A program made the position numbers and the translations under genes. From Branchiostoma floridae (taxonomy: Eukaryota; Chordata; Leptocardii; Amphioxiformes; Branchiostomatidae): a stretch of DNA of 64,000 bases. The notes under the pieces were generated by a model. It worked only from the letters and a program-made list of their open reading frames with translations. It had not been told where the DNA came from and ran no database searches. The stretch is from positions 9,074,545-9,138,544 of the forward strand of contig NC_049988.1 of the NCBI RefSeq assembly GCF_000003815.2, given 5' to 3'. Numbering within the stretch: position 1 is the first letter of the stretch; the number at the start of each line of letters is the position of its first letter. Of this stretch, positions 23,123 through 54,253 are shown one piece after another.

Positions 23123-24906
23123 CAGCGTTCCCGCCAGTTTTTTGAAAGTATGCGTCCAAATATTTGGGAGGGGCGTAATGAGCGCCGGAGGCGCGAGACG
23201 AGCGCCGCAGGCGCTCGCATTCTAGGGGGGTCCGGGGGCATGCTCCCCCGGGAAAATTTGGATTTTCAAACCCTCTAGAACACAATTTCCTGCAATTTGA
23301 GAGGATAATCATGCACTTGAGATTGGATGTCGGTTGCCTCTTTTACTCCCATTTTCAGTTATCGACGACCACCCTCTTCATCAAAATACGTTATATTAAA
23401 AAAAAAACTGTAAGCACAGGGAATCAGCCTTCCGTGATCTGGCCCGGGTATTATTTGTCCAGACATATCTAAATGAAAATTTTGGATTTTTGATGCTTCG
23501 AAACAGGGCTCTAGCGGCCTAGCCTGTCCGTCAGCCCGTGAAAAAAATTCTGCCAATTTTTTTCCGTCATTGAATAAAAAAATGTCTAACGTTACCTCGT
23601 GCGATCGATGTTGCGCCCTCCCGCATCAAAAATTTTTCCGAGACGATAAAATAATGGCGCCATCACACTTTGTGTCTTTTTTCTATTTTGCCCGATGATT
23701 TTAGTCAAATTTTTCGAATCGGTGGGGTTTTACAAGGCCTTGCCGTCATTATCCACGAGCGTGCGTTTGTTCCTGCGACCTCAGGTAACCCCGTTTTCGG
23801 CGTGAAATCTTTGGCTGGATTTCTTTTTAAATAGATCAAGAACGTTATACATTACTCGAGGAGGACGATCTGCTGCCTCTTTGGCAGTGATCATTGCCGG
23901 TGTAACCTTGAAGCAGTAGCCAGAAAGACGGCGCTGCGATCGACGGTCCGTCTGGGGAGGGGGGCGTGCCGCGCCATGTGCCACGGAGTGCACAGCCGAC
24001 TCGATCGATGCTTGACAACAATATTGCGGCCCCTTTTCTGCCGCAAATTTTGTCTTTTTGAAATAAAAGAAATTTTGTAAATAAGAAATAAAGTGTATAG
24101 TTTTGGATTCTTCACTTATTTACCGCGCACCGTTTTTTGTTAGCAGCTAGGGAAGAAACTCAAGTTGCCAGACGACACGGGCGGCTACCAACGTCACGTG
24201 CGCTAATACTCGGTAACTTTTGTTTTTTTTCGGTGACCAATGACAGAGTGCAACATTACATTTATCAAACGCTGATTGGTTATTAAGATGATTGGATTTG
24301 GACCTGGTGGTCAATCTAGACTGCTTGGCGCTAGCGGCCTGTTGTCAAAGATACCGACTGCCAATCAACTGCCCACAGTGTGAGAACTTTTGTTGAGATG
24401 TGCAGCACTCGCGCAGAGCATTTTGCTTGTTCAATACTAGTATTACCCACAAATCTTTAACAAATACGTGAAACTGAGGACAAGTAAGTATCATGTTTAT
24501 ATCAGAATATAAAATCTGCATAAGATTTCTTCGAGTGTTAAAGAATGCTGTCAGACGTATTTCACGGACTACAAAAAATTACATTGCGCAACGGACGGCT
24601 CAGACTGGCGTGTGGCTGGGTGTGTCGTACATGGGTCCGCTAGTTGTAAAACGTACCCCGTCCGCCCCATGCCCAGACTACTAGGGTGACCGGAAAGTGA
24701 AGAATTTGAAGTATAAATTGTAAAGGTAGGATTCCTTCGTATAAAGACAGATTTTTAAAAAGATTCCAGATACATTTTGTACACTGGTGGTACAGGACAG
24801 CCTTTCTTACAGATTTTTTTATGGACGCATTCAGCTGAGCCGAGTGCGTCTTTCCAGAAAAAAATGCGTCCAAAGACGTAAAGACGTATGCCTGGCGGGA
24901 ACGCTG
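23123..24906. mobile_element. hAT-type non-autonomous transposon, 1784 bp, exact 8-bp TSD
   Basis: The TIRs are CAGCGTTCCCGCCAG and CTGGCGGGAACGCTG. The exact direct repeat GATGTCAC lies at 23115-23122 and 24907-24914. CAG-type ends and an 8-bp TSD are diagnostic of hAT. Internal parts, for example around 23890-24090 with GCGGCAGAAAAGGGGCCGC, recur inverted in the element at 57036-58126. The open frames are short and carry no recognisable transposase. Confidence 0.85.
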
Positions 24907-25429
24907 GATGTCACCTGTCGTGCTTGTTATGACAGATGACACTTTTGTGTTAGCTTTTGTAATATGATATTTACCTAATGTATCTCTGTATATGTAAGTA
25001 CAGTAATATCAATTTCTGGGCCCCTATCTTATTTTGATTACTTCATTACCCCCTGTATAATCACGTAGGATGTTTATATTTCAAACTTATTTGTATGATT
25101 TGTTCTAGATTTATATAACTATTGACAAGAAATCTGTATTGTAAATTTACTCTGACGAATGCATAACTAATTTGTTACTCAGTAATTTCTCATTTTATGT
25201 GATTGTCAGCTCATATCTATTGCTTCAAAATAACCAAGTAGCAGACATATATAAAGCGTACTGTAAATTTATTTACTTTGTGCTTTAAAGTGTCTATTGG
25301 CGATAGGGAAGAAAAAAGGAAATTTTTACTGTGTTTCAAATCCTTAGCTGAAAAAAATTCAGTAGTACAATAGTCATGCAAGAGAGGCACCCCTGTACTG
25401 AAAATATAACCAAGTTGCGAATATGTTAA

Positions 25430-25938
25430 AGGGACATAATGTAGAAATATGGCGCCAAAATTTCAAATGTTCTGAACTTGACAATCTCCATTCAGATTGA
25501 CATTTGCAACTTATTTCTAACTTATCTGCGTCATTTCATCACATTTCTAGTGCTAATTAACAACGTCACAGTAAGCCGCGACCAAATTCACTTACTTCCG
25601 GGTAGCCTACCGGAAGTAAGCCGACCACAGATTTCCGAATCGACCGTTGCGGTCGCATATCTTCGGAGGGGAATTTCAACAAACTTCAGTAACGATTTGA
25701 GCGAACCACCGAACGCGTTCTAAAGTGCACTTTGGCTCGCCGGCGAGTTGAATAAAATGGCGGACAACTCAAGCGGCGGAGGGATCCCGGAAGTGCGCAT
25801 ATTTCAAGACATCCTCACGGCTCAACAAAGTCGTATCCATACGTTGCAAATATTGCTGTGCAGTGTAATAAGGTAGACTCAATTCATTATGTAGAGAAAT
25901 GACCGAAAACAGTGACTTTAATTTTACATTATGTCCCT
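25430..25938. mobile_element. TTAA-flanked TIR element (piggyBac-type target), 509 bp
   Basis: The ends are AGGGACATAATGT and ACATTATGTCCCT, each bordered by TTAA (25426-25429 and 25939-25942). TTAA duplication is the signature of piggyBac transposition; no transposase is present. The interior is unlike its surroundings: GC-richer, with CCGGAAGT (ETS-like) motifs and AAAATGGCGG followed by a 39-codon ORF at 25757-25876. Confidence 0.7.
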
Positions 25939-26739
25939 TTAATATTGCTAAACAGATAGTATTGTGATTTATAAGGAAAATCTGGCTCTGGTAAAATTCT
26001 TATAAGTAGGAAACATTTCCCTGATTATTCCTATCATGCTGACTCACTTTTTTTACATGACTCAATAAATGCAAACAGTGAAATCATGGCCAGAAGGTGT
26101 CCTGAGCTATTCTGTGCCCTCAGGCTCTGGAAACCCTGGTCAAATCATCATGACTAATTGGTGTTGTCATACAGATTATGTGGATGTGAAATAGTAGTAG
26201 TCTAGAAATATATGGAAATTTCCATGGTGGGAAATTTCCACTCCCTACAATAGGGGGTGTGGATTTGTCATGTCAAAGGTCAGGGGGACAGTGTGAACAG
26301 CTGAGTACTAGGCAGCATGGAGCTTGTGTTTTCTGGATGGGACGGTGGGGCAAAATGGGCATTTAACAACATGTGGTCTTTTGGATCTATTGATACTAGT
26401 GTGTTATTGTCTACTATTGTTAACTTTTTGGTCTATGTCTTCTAAATAGAAGGTTTGCCAGTTTCCCACTTTCTCTATAGATAGACAAAGTGGAATACAT
26501 GTTTAATATTGACCAATTGATTATCATTATATACGTATATTATTTTTACAGCAGTAAGTATATATAAATATTGCTCTGTAGTGAAATGTCTTTATATGGT
26601 GTGAAAGAAATTTAAGCTGAGTATGAGTGTGAGTTCATTTCGGCATATCTGATGTCTTTAGTAATTAATATGAGTGATAGCCATTGTTGTATTGTAAATG
26701 CCCTTTGACCTAAGTTGAACTTTCACCCCTACAGGCAAG

Positions 26740-44248
<17,509 letters not shown>

Positions 44249-46320
44249 AACTGGTCAGACTAGTTCTGGATGTGACTCTTACCATGGAGACACCGGAGTG
44301 CTAGCTTCAGCCGGTCCCCTTTGGACTAACGTTGGAATGTAAGAACGCCATTCCATGGACTTCTGAGACTATGCCAAACAGACTGAACTCATTGGACTGG
44401 AGACATTCAGCGTTACCAGAGAGAAAAAACTTCTGGACTGCTGAGATGGAAATGTCATCACATGTAAAAGAGACCTGTCACCAATGTAGCAGGCACATGT
44501 GCTGTAGTCAACTACATAGCTCCATCTTCTTTTAATTTTATTTATGTTCACTCTGTATAAATCTTGTTTGTTGTAGGATATGACTTAGTAGTTCCACTCT
44601 CAGGCTGTGAAATGGATAGAGAATGCATTGCTATCCAAATGATGTAAATACAATTTCCTCAATTAGTGTAAAGAGATGTAAAGCCTTCAGTAGACTCAGA
44701 TGAAACCATTGTGCTGTGTATATAACTTGGACCCCACTCAGATGACGGTCTGGTTCTAGCTGAAGCTGAAGTTCCTACTGTTGCCGAGGCTTCCCCTCAG
44801 TCCCTACTGGCTAATTCTACATGGTGCATGCCAAGGAAAGTGAATTCACATGAATGCAACCAAAGGGAGCATCTGTCAAAGCAGGAACTCCAGCTCCTAG
44901 ATCCAGGACTGTGCTTCTTGAATGAAATGCTGCAAAAAAAGTACACAGCCGCTAGGAAACTATAGTAACTAACTTCATCCTGGTGCTTCTTCCCTTGTGG
45001 AAATGAACTGATATATGAGACCAGGTCAGAGGTCAAACATAGCTTCACCTTCAACCTTCTGAAATACCAGTGAATCAGTCTCTGTAGAATCTAATGGTTA
45101 AACTAAACTATGCTTCTACCTAAGATAAGCAGGCTTCAATGTAGCAATTGTAAAGAAGGCCACATCTTGTCAATGCCTCCATCCAGACTTATGCATGTTG
45201 GAATGAGAAAAAATTGTTGCAGAGAAATTTGAAATGCTCACTGTTGGCACAGAACTTACAGGGGATGGGGGACTTATAGAAAAATACCCTCCCTCAAAAA
45301 GTTCTGTACGGACTCGTCATATGAAGGTGTAAGAAGTTGGTGTTAATCCATCTATAGCTCTGAGCCCTGTCAGCGGTATTTCCTTTTTTATTGGTCTCTG
45401 CTCAGTTATGTTATGCCTAGTGTACAAGTTAGTATGTTCAGACCCAGTAGAGCCTCTAATGTTGCTTGCAGACGAGTAAGGTTCAGTCCAAGGGAAGACA
45501 ACTACATGGTAAATCTTTCCTCCCGATTTGGAGACTAACCTTATGTGTATTTTGCATATACACACGTGTAGAAGAAATTCATTTCAAGAACGTTGTACAA
45601 ACTGGTCTGACTTACCAACTGTAAAGAATGTTACGTTGTGAGACTCTGATCTTTTGACAACAGCTGTATGAGACATCAACTTTGTAGGAACTGTGATGTG
45701 AGACCAACTTGTCTCTCACCACTTGCTGATGTTACGGGAAGAACACAAACAATGGATGAATGTAGAGGTAGCAGCTTTTCATTTGTCATTGACAGCACAC
45801 AATAACAGATGCAATTCAAACCAACTTGTCTTCTTGTTTTTTATTCCTCCAGTGATTTTGATAAAGAACAAAATTGAGCTCAAAGAGTGCATAAGATTAT
45901 GTTACATTGTTTAACCCTGCAGTGGGCTCATCTACTCACCAATCCTTTCGTTATTATGACAAAGGTCAACAAGAGGAAGGTTTGGGTTTAAGAAAGAGAG
46001 ACAATAGTTGTGAATTGAATGTTTCCTGCATGTTCAGAGATATTTGCTGGCCAAGAAGAACTGAAAGGTATTGCACAACGAAGGTGTGATTTCCATGAAC
46101 TCGTGCCCAGCTCCTGTAAACGCATACTTTGTTACAGAGTCCAAATTTATCATCCTAGGCAATCGCTATGTCTAGATGACGTTCTTGTTTTCTGATTTGT
46201 GGAACGCAGCAGCACTGCACTGCAAGTAGGCAAACCACAGGGTTTTGCACTGGATTACAAAGAGCGCCCTCTAGCAGATGATAGATTGATTTCATGCTAA
46301 TAAATGTCGAAGGGATATCA
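44249..46320 (+). other. Probable TLK 3' UTR
   Basis: Unique sequence without recognisable coding potential follows the TLK stop. The first clear AATAAA noticed is at 46299-46304, which would give a UTR of about 2 kb. The end is inferred. Confidence 0.45.
46261..46280 (-). promoter_or_regulatory. CTCF-like motif, minus orientation
   Basis: On the minus strand this reads CATCTGCTAGAGGGCGCTCT, close to the CTCF core CCAS(C/T)AG(A/G)(G/T)GGC. Confidence 0.35.
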
Positions 46321-46617
46321 AAATCTAACATTGATAAATGGTGACTGTCCTAAGTTAAGTTTTTGGCACTATGTCAAAACCATGTCATTGGTGCGAGTGA
46401 GAGGAGACCAGATATTTAATGATTCAAAAATGCCTAGGTTTGATGAAGAAATTGAGAACAATTAACCACTGTTCTAATACACACTCTAGCCAATGGCATT
46501 ATCCTTGCTCTAACATTTTAAACAGCAGTCTAGCCGTTAATCATGCCTGAGGTTTGCATGTTTGTTGTCTTTATGAAAACCCCATGAACTGCTTTACTGG
46601 TTGAAGTACCATCATTG

Positions 46618-46637
46618 GTCACTAGGGGGCGCTTCAC
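46618..46637 (+). promoter_or_regulatory. CTCF-like motif, plus orientation
   Basis: GGTCACTAGGGGGCGCTTCA carries the CACTAGGGGGCGCT form of the CTCF consensus. It is about 350 bp from an opposite-facing match. Confidence 0.4.
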
Positions 46638-47451
46638 AGGAGACCATTCGCAGCCGAACAAGTTAGTATTTCGTCTCCATAACTAAATTGCGTTTAAATA
46701 CCGGCTGTTTACAACCAGGAGAAGACTGCTCGTGATGATGATGTGCGGTGACAAGAAGGGTTCGATGGAGGCTAGATCAGCAGGTAACCTTAACCATTCC
46801 GCAAAGAACTGAGGACTGGTGTTTCTGACGAGATCCATGTGGAAAATAACCAAAATAGCTGTAAGACGTTAATTGTCTAGTCAACTGATGAGCTAAAAGA
46901 AAGTGCGACAGTTTCACTAATTGTTTTCTTGATGTTTTGTTTCTAAGAGATGAACATATAGGATTGGTGTAGCAAGGCACAATTAAAGTTTTCTTAACCC
47001 GTAGTTTTTAGTTTCAGGACCAACAAGATTACAACTTTGGTCTTTTGATGTTTCCCTTCCAGCAGCAACAGTACGTTGCAAAGAACCTGTGGTGACTAAT
47101 GGTAACTAATACATAAAAGGGTTCTAGCGCGTCTTGAGATTCAGCAACTAATCGGATACGTCTTCTACATACGTTTACAAGCTATTGCCAACGGGCACCT
47201 TAGATCCCCAATCATTTAAGTCAACATGATTAAAGTTAAGGTGTTAGGCACACGGTGTAGTGTTTTCCCTAAACGTCCATATTTAACGGACATGTTCTTG
47301 TTGCATACCATTTTGCGGTCTGGCGTTCAGATTTTTTGTTATAAAAATGGATAAACAGTTGAAGAAAGGGCTAGAGTCGTCAAAGGAAAACGGAAAATGT
47401 CAACATATATCTTTAATCTACTCATAACTTACAAAATGAGATGCGTACATG

Positions 47452-49094
47452 AATGTAGGTGGCGCTTCGACTGACGGCCATAGTTTTACATGGGCTCTTC
47501 GCATGGGGCCTAAAATAAATCCTTTTTATGTCAACTCTTGTGTTTGAAAGTCTCAAATGGCATTCTAAATGTGCGAGAAGACATGTGGAACTGTTTGTGA
47601 AGGCATTCACATGCTGTAGGCTCAATGTCTCGCTTATTATCACATTTAACAAGTTTGGACTACAAACCCTATCATAGCCTAATCTGCAGTACCGATACCG
47701 GCCGCCTCCTGAAAAATGGCTAAGGCGACCGCCAAATTGCCAAATTTCGATCTTTTCGGGAATGGGGAAATCGCGGAAGGCTCCCAAAGGGGTTTAACTT
47801 TTGGGGGCTTGTGTGGCTTTGATCGGGAACATAAGACCATTTAAAATGCCGGAAGACGGTATTTAAGGCATTTTACTAACAGCATATCAATAATTGGTCC
47901 TAAATGCTTTGTTTTGCACTAGCTTTACCAATGGACGTGGTACATGTCCTGTGAAGTGTCACTTTCTGAAGGGCTTGGTATCATAACTAACTTTCAATTC
48001 TAGTTTGCAGGAGTAGAATACGTTTTTATCAATGGCTCCAAATTCCCTTTTAACATGTTTGGATTATTATAACAGTGCAATATAAGCTCGAACGCCGGGA
48101 GAAGCTGCTTGTGTATCCATGATGTTAAGTCAGCTTAAGTTACCAATGAGGATAACTTTGATCATATTCCCATAAAGATCGTTTTTAATATTCTCTGTTC
48201 TTTTCGTTTGTTTTCTGCAGGCCCTACTTCGAGTTGAAGAGATGCTACGGAAGGGTTACAAGCTTCACGAAATCATTTTACACGTTAACTAGTGGAAATC
48301 AAGATGGTGGCAAAAAAAACGAATGAGAGTTAAGAAAGCCCTGTTATATTTCTTCACTTCACAGCCCAATCGTTGGTGTAACAAAGCAACGTCTATAAAG
48401 TCTTGTTCTTTCAACCGAAATTCCATCAAACGCCCCTTCCCCTCTCCCCCATGCGCTTTACGTCATATTGCACACACACCATATAGCATTTGGGAAGGAA
48501 ATTTGGTCTATTCACAGGAGAAACACCGTATTTTGTTCAACATCTTCTTGTTTCACAAAATAAGAATAACACTTGGATAGTCCTACTGATAAACAAAGTA
48601 CCAATTTACAGAACATTACACTCCACAACCTCTTTTGGTAAATTTTAAGGAAACGTGTCATTTATTTGTGACCTAAAATCCCACGATCTTGTTTATGAAA
48701 TCTCTTATTGTGATTCAATCATTCATTATTCAAAACAAGGTCAAATTAGCCATAAAAAATCAAACCCCTTTTCGAGCCTTTCATGATTTCCCCATTCCCG
48801 AAAAGAGGGAAATTTGGCAATTTGACGGTCGTCTTAGTCACTTTTCAGGGGACGGCCGGGAGCGGTACTGCAGAAAAGGCTATGATAGGGTTTATAGTCC
48901 CGACTTGTAAAATGTGAAAATATACAAGAAATTAGACTTAATGCACGTAAAACTTTCCCAAGTAGGTCCAGGCATTTTTACATACATCTAAAATGACCTT
49001 TAAGACACTAGTTGACTTAAAAATGATAGATTTCAGGTGCTTTGTGAGGAGCCCAGGTAACACCATGTCCGCCCGTCGAAGCGCCACCTACATT
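47452..49094. mobile_element. 1.6-kb element with about 350-bp inverted arms
   Basis: The outer ends AATGTAGGTGGCGCTTCGAC and GTCGAAGCGCCACCTACATT are perfect inverted repeats. Inner parts of the arms also pair, for example CCCCATTCCCGAAAAGA on the right against TCTTTTCGGGAATGGGG on the left. No TSD or transposase was recognised. Confidence 0.65.
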
Positions 49095-49669
49095 ACTGTA
49101 TATATCATATCCTTTACGTTATAAGTAGGTTAAGGACAGTTTGGGCATGCACCAGTTTTCCATTTACAAGTTTAACCTTTTACCCAACTATTTATCTCCT
49201 TATATGGGGTAAGGGACTGCCAGAGAAGCCCGGCCATCACTAGGAAAACACTACAATCCTTAACACCAGACATCTGCTTGGAGACCTTATTTATCCGCTA
49301 TCCTATGACAAATCTTTGACCCTTGACTAAGCTGTTCCTCTACTTATGTAATAAACATCTGGACATGACCGCTAGATGACGTCATTAACACTGATTTCCA
49401 AGCAGACATTGGGAGGGAATATGTCGTGCCGTTTTCTGATTGACCCGTTTTATATATAACGTTACAGTACATAGTGACGAAAAAGGAATACGGAAATAAT
49501 GAAAAGGACTGCAGAAATAATGAAAAGGGCGAAAAAAATAAAATATATGGCTAAATTTTCAAAATAGACATCATGGACGTTCTATCAAGACCTGAAGTGA
49601 GAAAATGTGGCATCACGACCAACAAGTCATTCGTTCCTGTATTCATGAAGCGCATTGGTGTAGTAAGGG

Positions 49670-49864
49670 TAATCTCGAACCAGATCCACGGTGCGTAATG
49701 TATAGTATCAAACTTCCATTGATACTTTCTTATGGTACCGTATGATCTGCTTGGAGATTATAGTAAGGGTAACACTAGAGTAGTATGCTGGTATCACTTA
49801 ATCTCCAAGCAGATCGGGAAGTTTGATACTATACATTACGCACCGTGGATCTGGTTCGAGATTA
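49670..49864. repeat. Hairpin: perfect 48-bp and nested 17-bp inverted repeats
   Basis: 49670-49717 is the exact reverse complement of 49817-49864. Inside, GATCTGCTTGGAGATTA (49744-49760) pairs exactly with 49799-49815. The direct motif TAGTAAGGGTAA occurs at 49661 and 49761. The inner CTCCAAGCAGATC core links it to the TATTCTCCAAGCAGA element ends. Confidence 0.9.
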
Positions 49865-51189
49865 GGTATCACTTGCCAAGTTGGGACTACACTAGTACTC
49901 ATGGCTTCCGTATTGGTGCCGCGCTTTTGCTACTCTCCAACTCCAAGCAGAGGTTGATAGGAAAATCGTGACCTTTCTCTTACATGCCATCTTTTTCTGT
50001 GGAAATAGACGGCATAAAAGAAAAAGGTCACAATTTTTCCAGCTTGGAAAGTAACTTGTACAACCATCCAAGTTTCACTTTTGCAACTTCAGTCATGGCT
50101 ACGACCTAAGCGTCACTAGTGCACTTAGAACTACTTTTTCTTTGTTTTTGTTTTACAAGTTATTATGCTGTTTTGCGTATACCTGGATGTCTAACCTTCA
50201 TCGACGAACAACACAACCAGTCAATTGACCTATTTGTGGTATTTTCTCGTCATGCTGACCATTCCCGGCCCGAAGAAACAAAGATTATCAGGCGAAAATC
50301 AACGAGCGCATGACCTGATGTCATCCATAAAATTTACATCCTGTGGCCTAGTCTCAGATACACTGTCAGTGATGATTATGAGCATGTCGACGTTCCGTTA
50401 TGTTCATCTTCACACTGTGGTTCAACTTTATGGCATACAAAGTTCCCCTACCAGTAGTCATATCACGTAAGAGCGGTCTGACAGCTGTTTGTATGTTGTA
50501 GTCTCTCAAGTGAACTCTTCACATGTTTGACCGAGTAACATGTCGTTTGTACCGGCAAGCACACAATACAATCACTTTGGCAAGATTCCCAAGTGATTTC
50601 ATAGCATGGGCCCTTTTCACGTCAGTTAGTCGGGCTTTGCAAGACTTTTTCTTGCAGAGGAATATCGCTTTCCATGTTCCAAATCTACAAGTAGAGGGTA
50701 GGTATCGACAGTGGTTTGAAAATCATTTTATGCATTTTTTATCAGACTTTTTGTTTACCTTTGTCCAATCGAAAAATGCCTACAATGAGAGCTAAAAGTC
50801 AGACCCTAACCTCTGCTTTGAGAGTAATAGAGGGTATCATTCATGTTCCTGTAATTCACTGGTGGTGGGATGCTCAAGATCTTTTGTAAGTTTCAGACAT
50901 ACATATGGGACCCCCAAACTACTATCCTCAGATCAATTGATATTAGCCTAATTCATAGATAACTTCTAGTAGCCTGTGAAGTATCTACCTATCTGCCTTT
51001 AAAATGGAAGGTGTGGCTACGGCTGGGTAGGCCTACAGGAAGTTAGAATGGATAAGGAGCAAAGGGCACAGCTGGACAATACCTTGCAAACTGTTTGCTA
51101 AACAGCCTTTATTTGTTTCATTTCCTACTTTTAGTTCAATGTTCTGTAAACCTGGCATTAGAACATACTGACTACAAGGGGAATCAATT

Positions 51190-51195
51190 TTTATT
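51190..51195 (-). terminator. Candidate alpha-tubulin polyadenylation signal
   Basis: AATAAA on the minus strand, about 215 nt after the stop. Another hexamer lies at about 51258. Confidence 0.4.
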
Positions 51196-51408
51196 TCCCT
51201 ACCACTGACTAACTACAAGTGAATTTCCCAACACAGTAAAATGCAGTTCCACTTTCTTTTATTCTCTTTTGCTGAACAATCTCACAGAGAACACATGGTG
51301 TTCCCAACAATCTCGGTCCGTTTCTATTCCGTTCAGTGCAACTGTTGTGTCATATTGCATGTTCCTGGTGTAGTCAGGTGTTGTATTGCAGTGGCAGGGT
51401 CGAGGTGT

Positions 51409-54118
<2,710 letters not shown>

Positions 54119-54246
54119 GATGATTTCGTTTCAGTTAGGAGAGGATATCACGCAGAAAAAGCAATAAATGCTTCAGACGAACGCTCACGACCGACTTCTG
54201 AAGAGTCTCTGTGAACAAATCTGAAATTTTCTACTCGGCTCCTTGG

Positions 54247-54253
54247 TTTTATA
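54247..54253 (-). promoter_or_regulatory. TATA box of alpha-tubulin
   Basis: TATAAAA on the minus strand, about 130 bp upstream of the ATG, predicts a start site near 54220. CCAAT boxes (ATTGG on the plus strand) lie upstream at 54311-54315 and 54382-54386, and a CACGTG E-box lies between them. Confidence 0.65.

Larger units (their letters stand above)
19876..26734 (+). other. First intron of TLK
   Basis: It is 6.9 kb with no recognised exon. It holds a 51-bp tandem duplication, a possible LINE tail near 22105-22135, a 1.8-kb hAT-type element, a 509-bp TTAA element, and a palindrome with the NF-kappaB-like half GGGAAATTTCC near 26230. Confidence 0.5.
46321..51189. other. Intergenic region between TLK and alpha-tubulin
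   Basis: No gene was recognised. It contains a CTCF-like motif, a 1.6-kb inverted-repeat element and a perfect 48-bp hairpin; open frames are short and featureless. Confidence 0.5.

Noticed and set aside
23781-24115. Overlapping ORFs in the GC-rich block of the hAT-type element
   Set aside because: The same block at 57195-57440 is frameshifted relative to this one, and neither frame shows a transposase motif.
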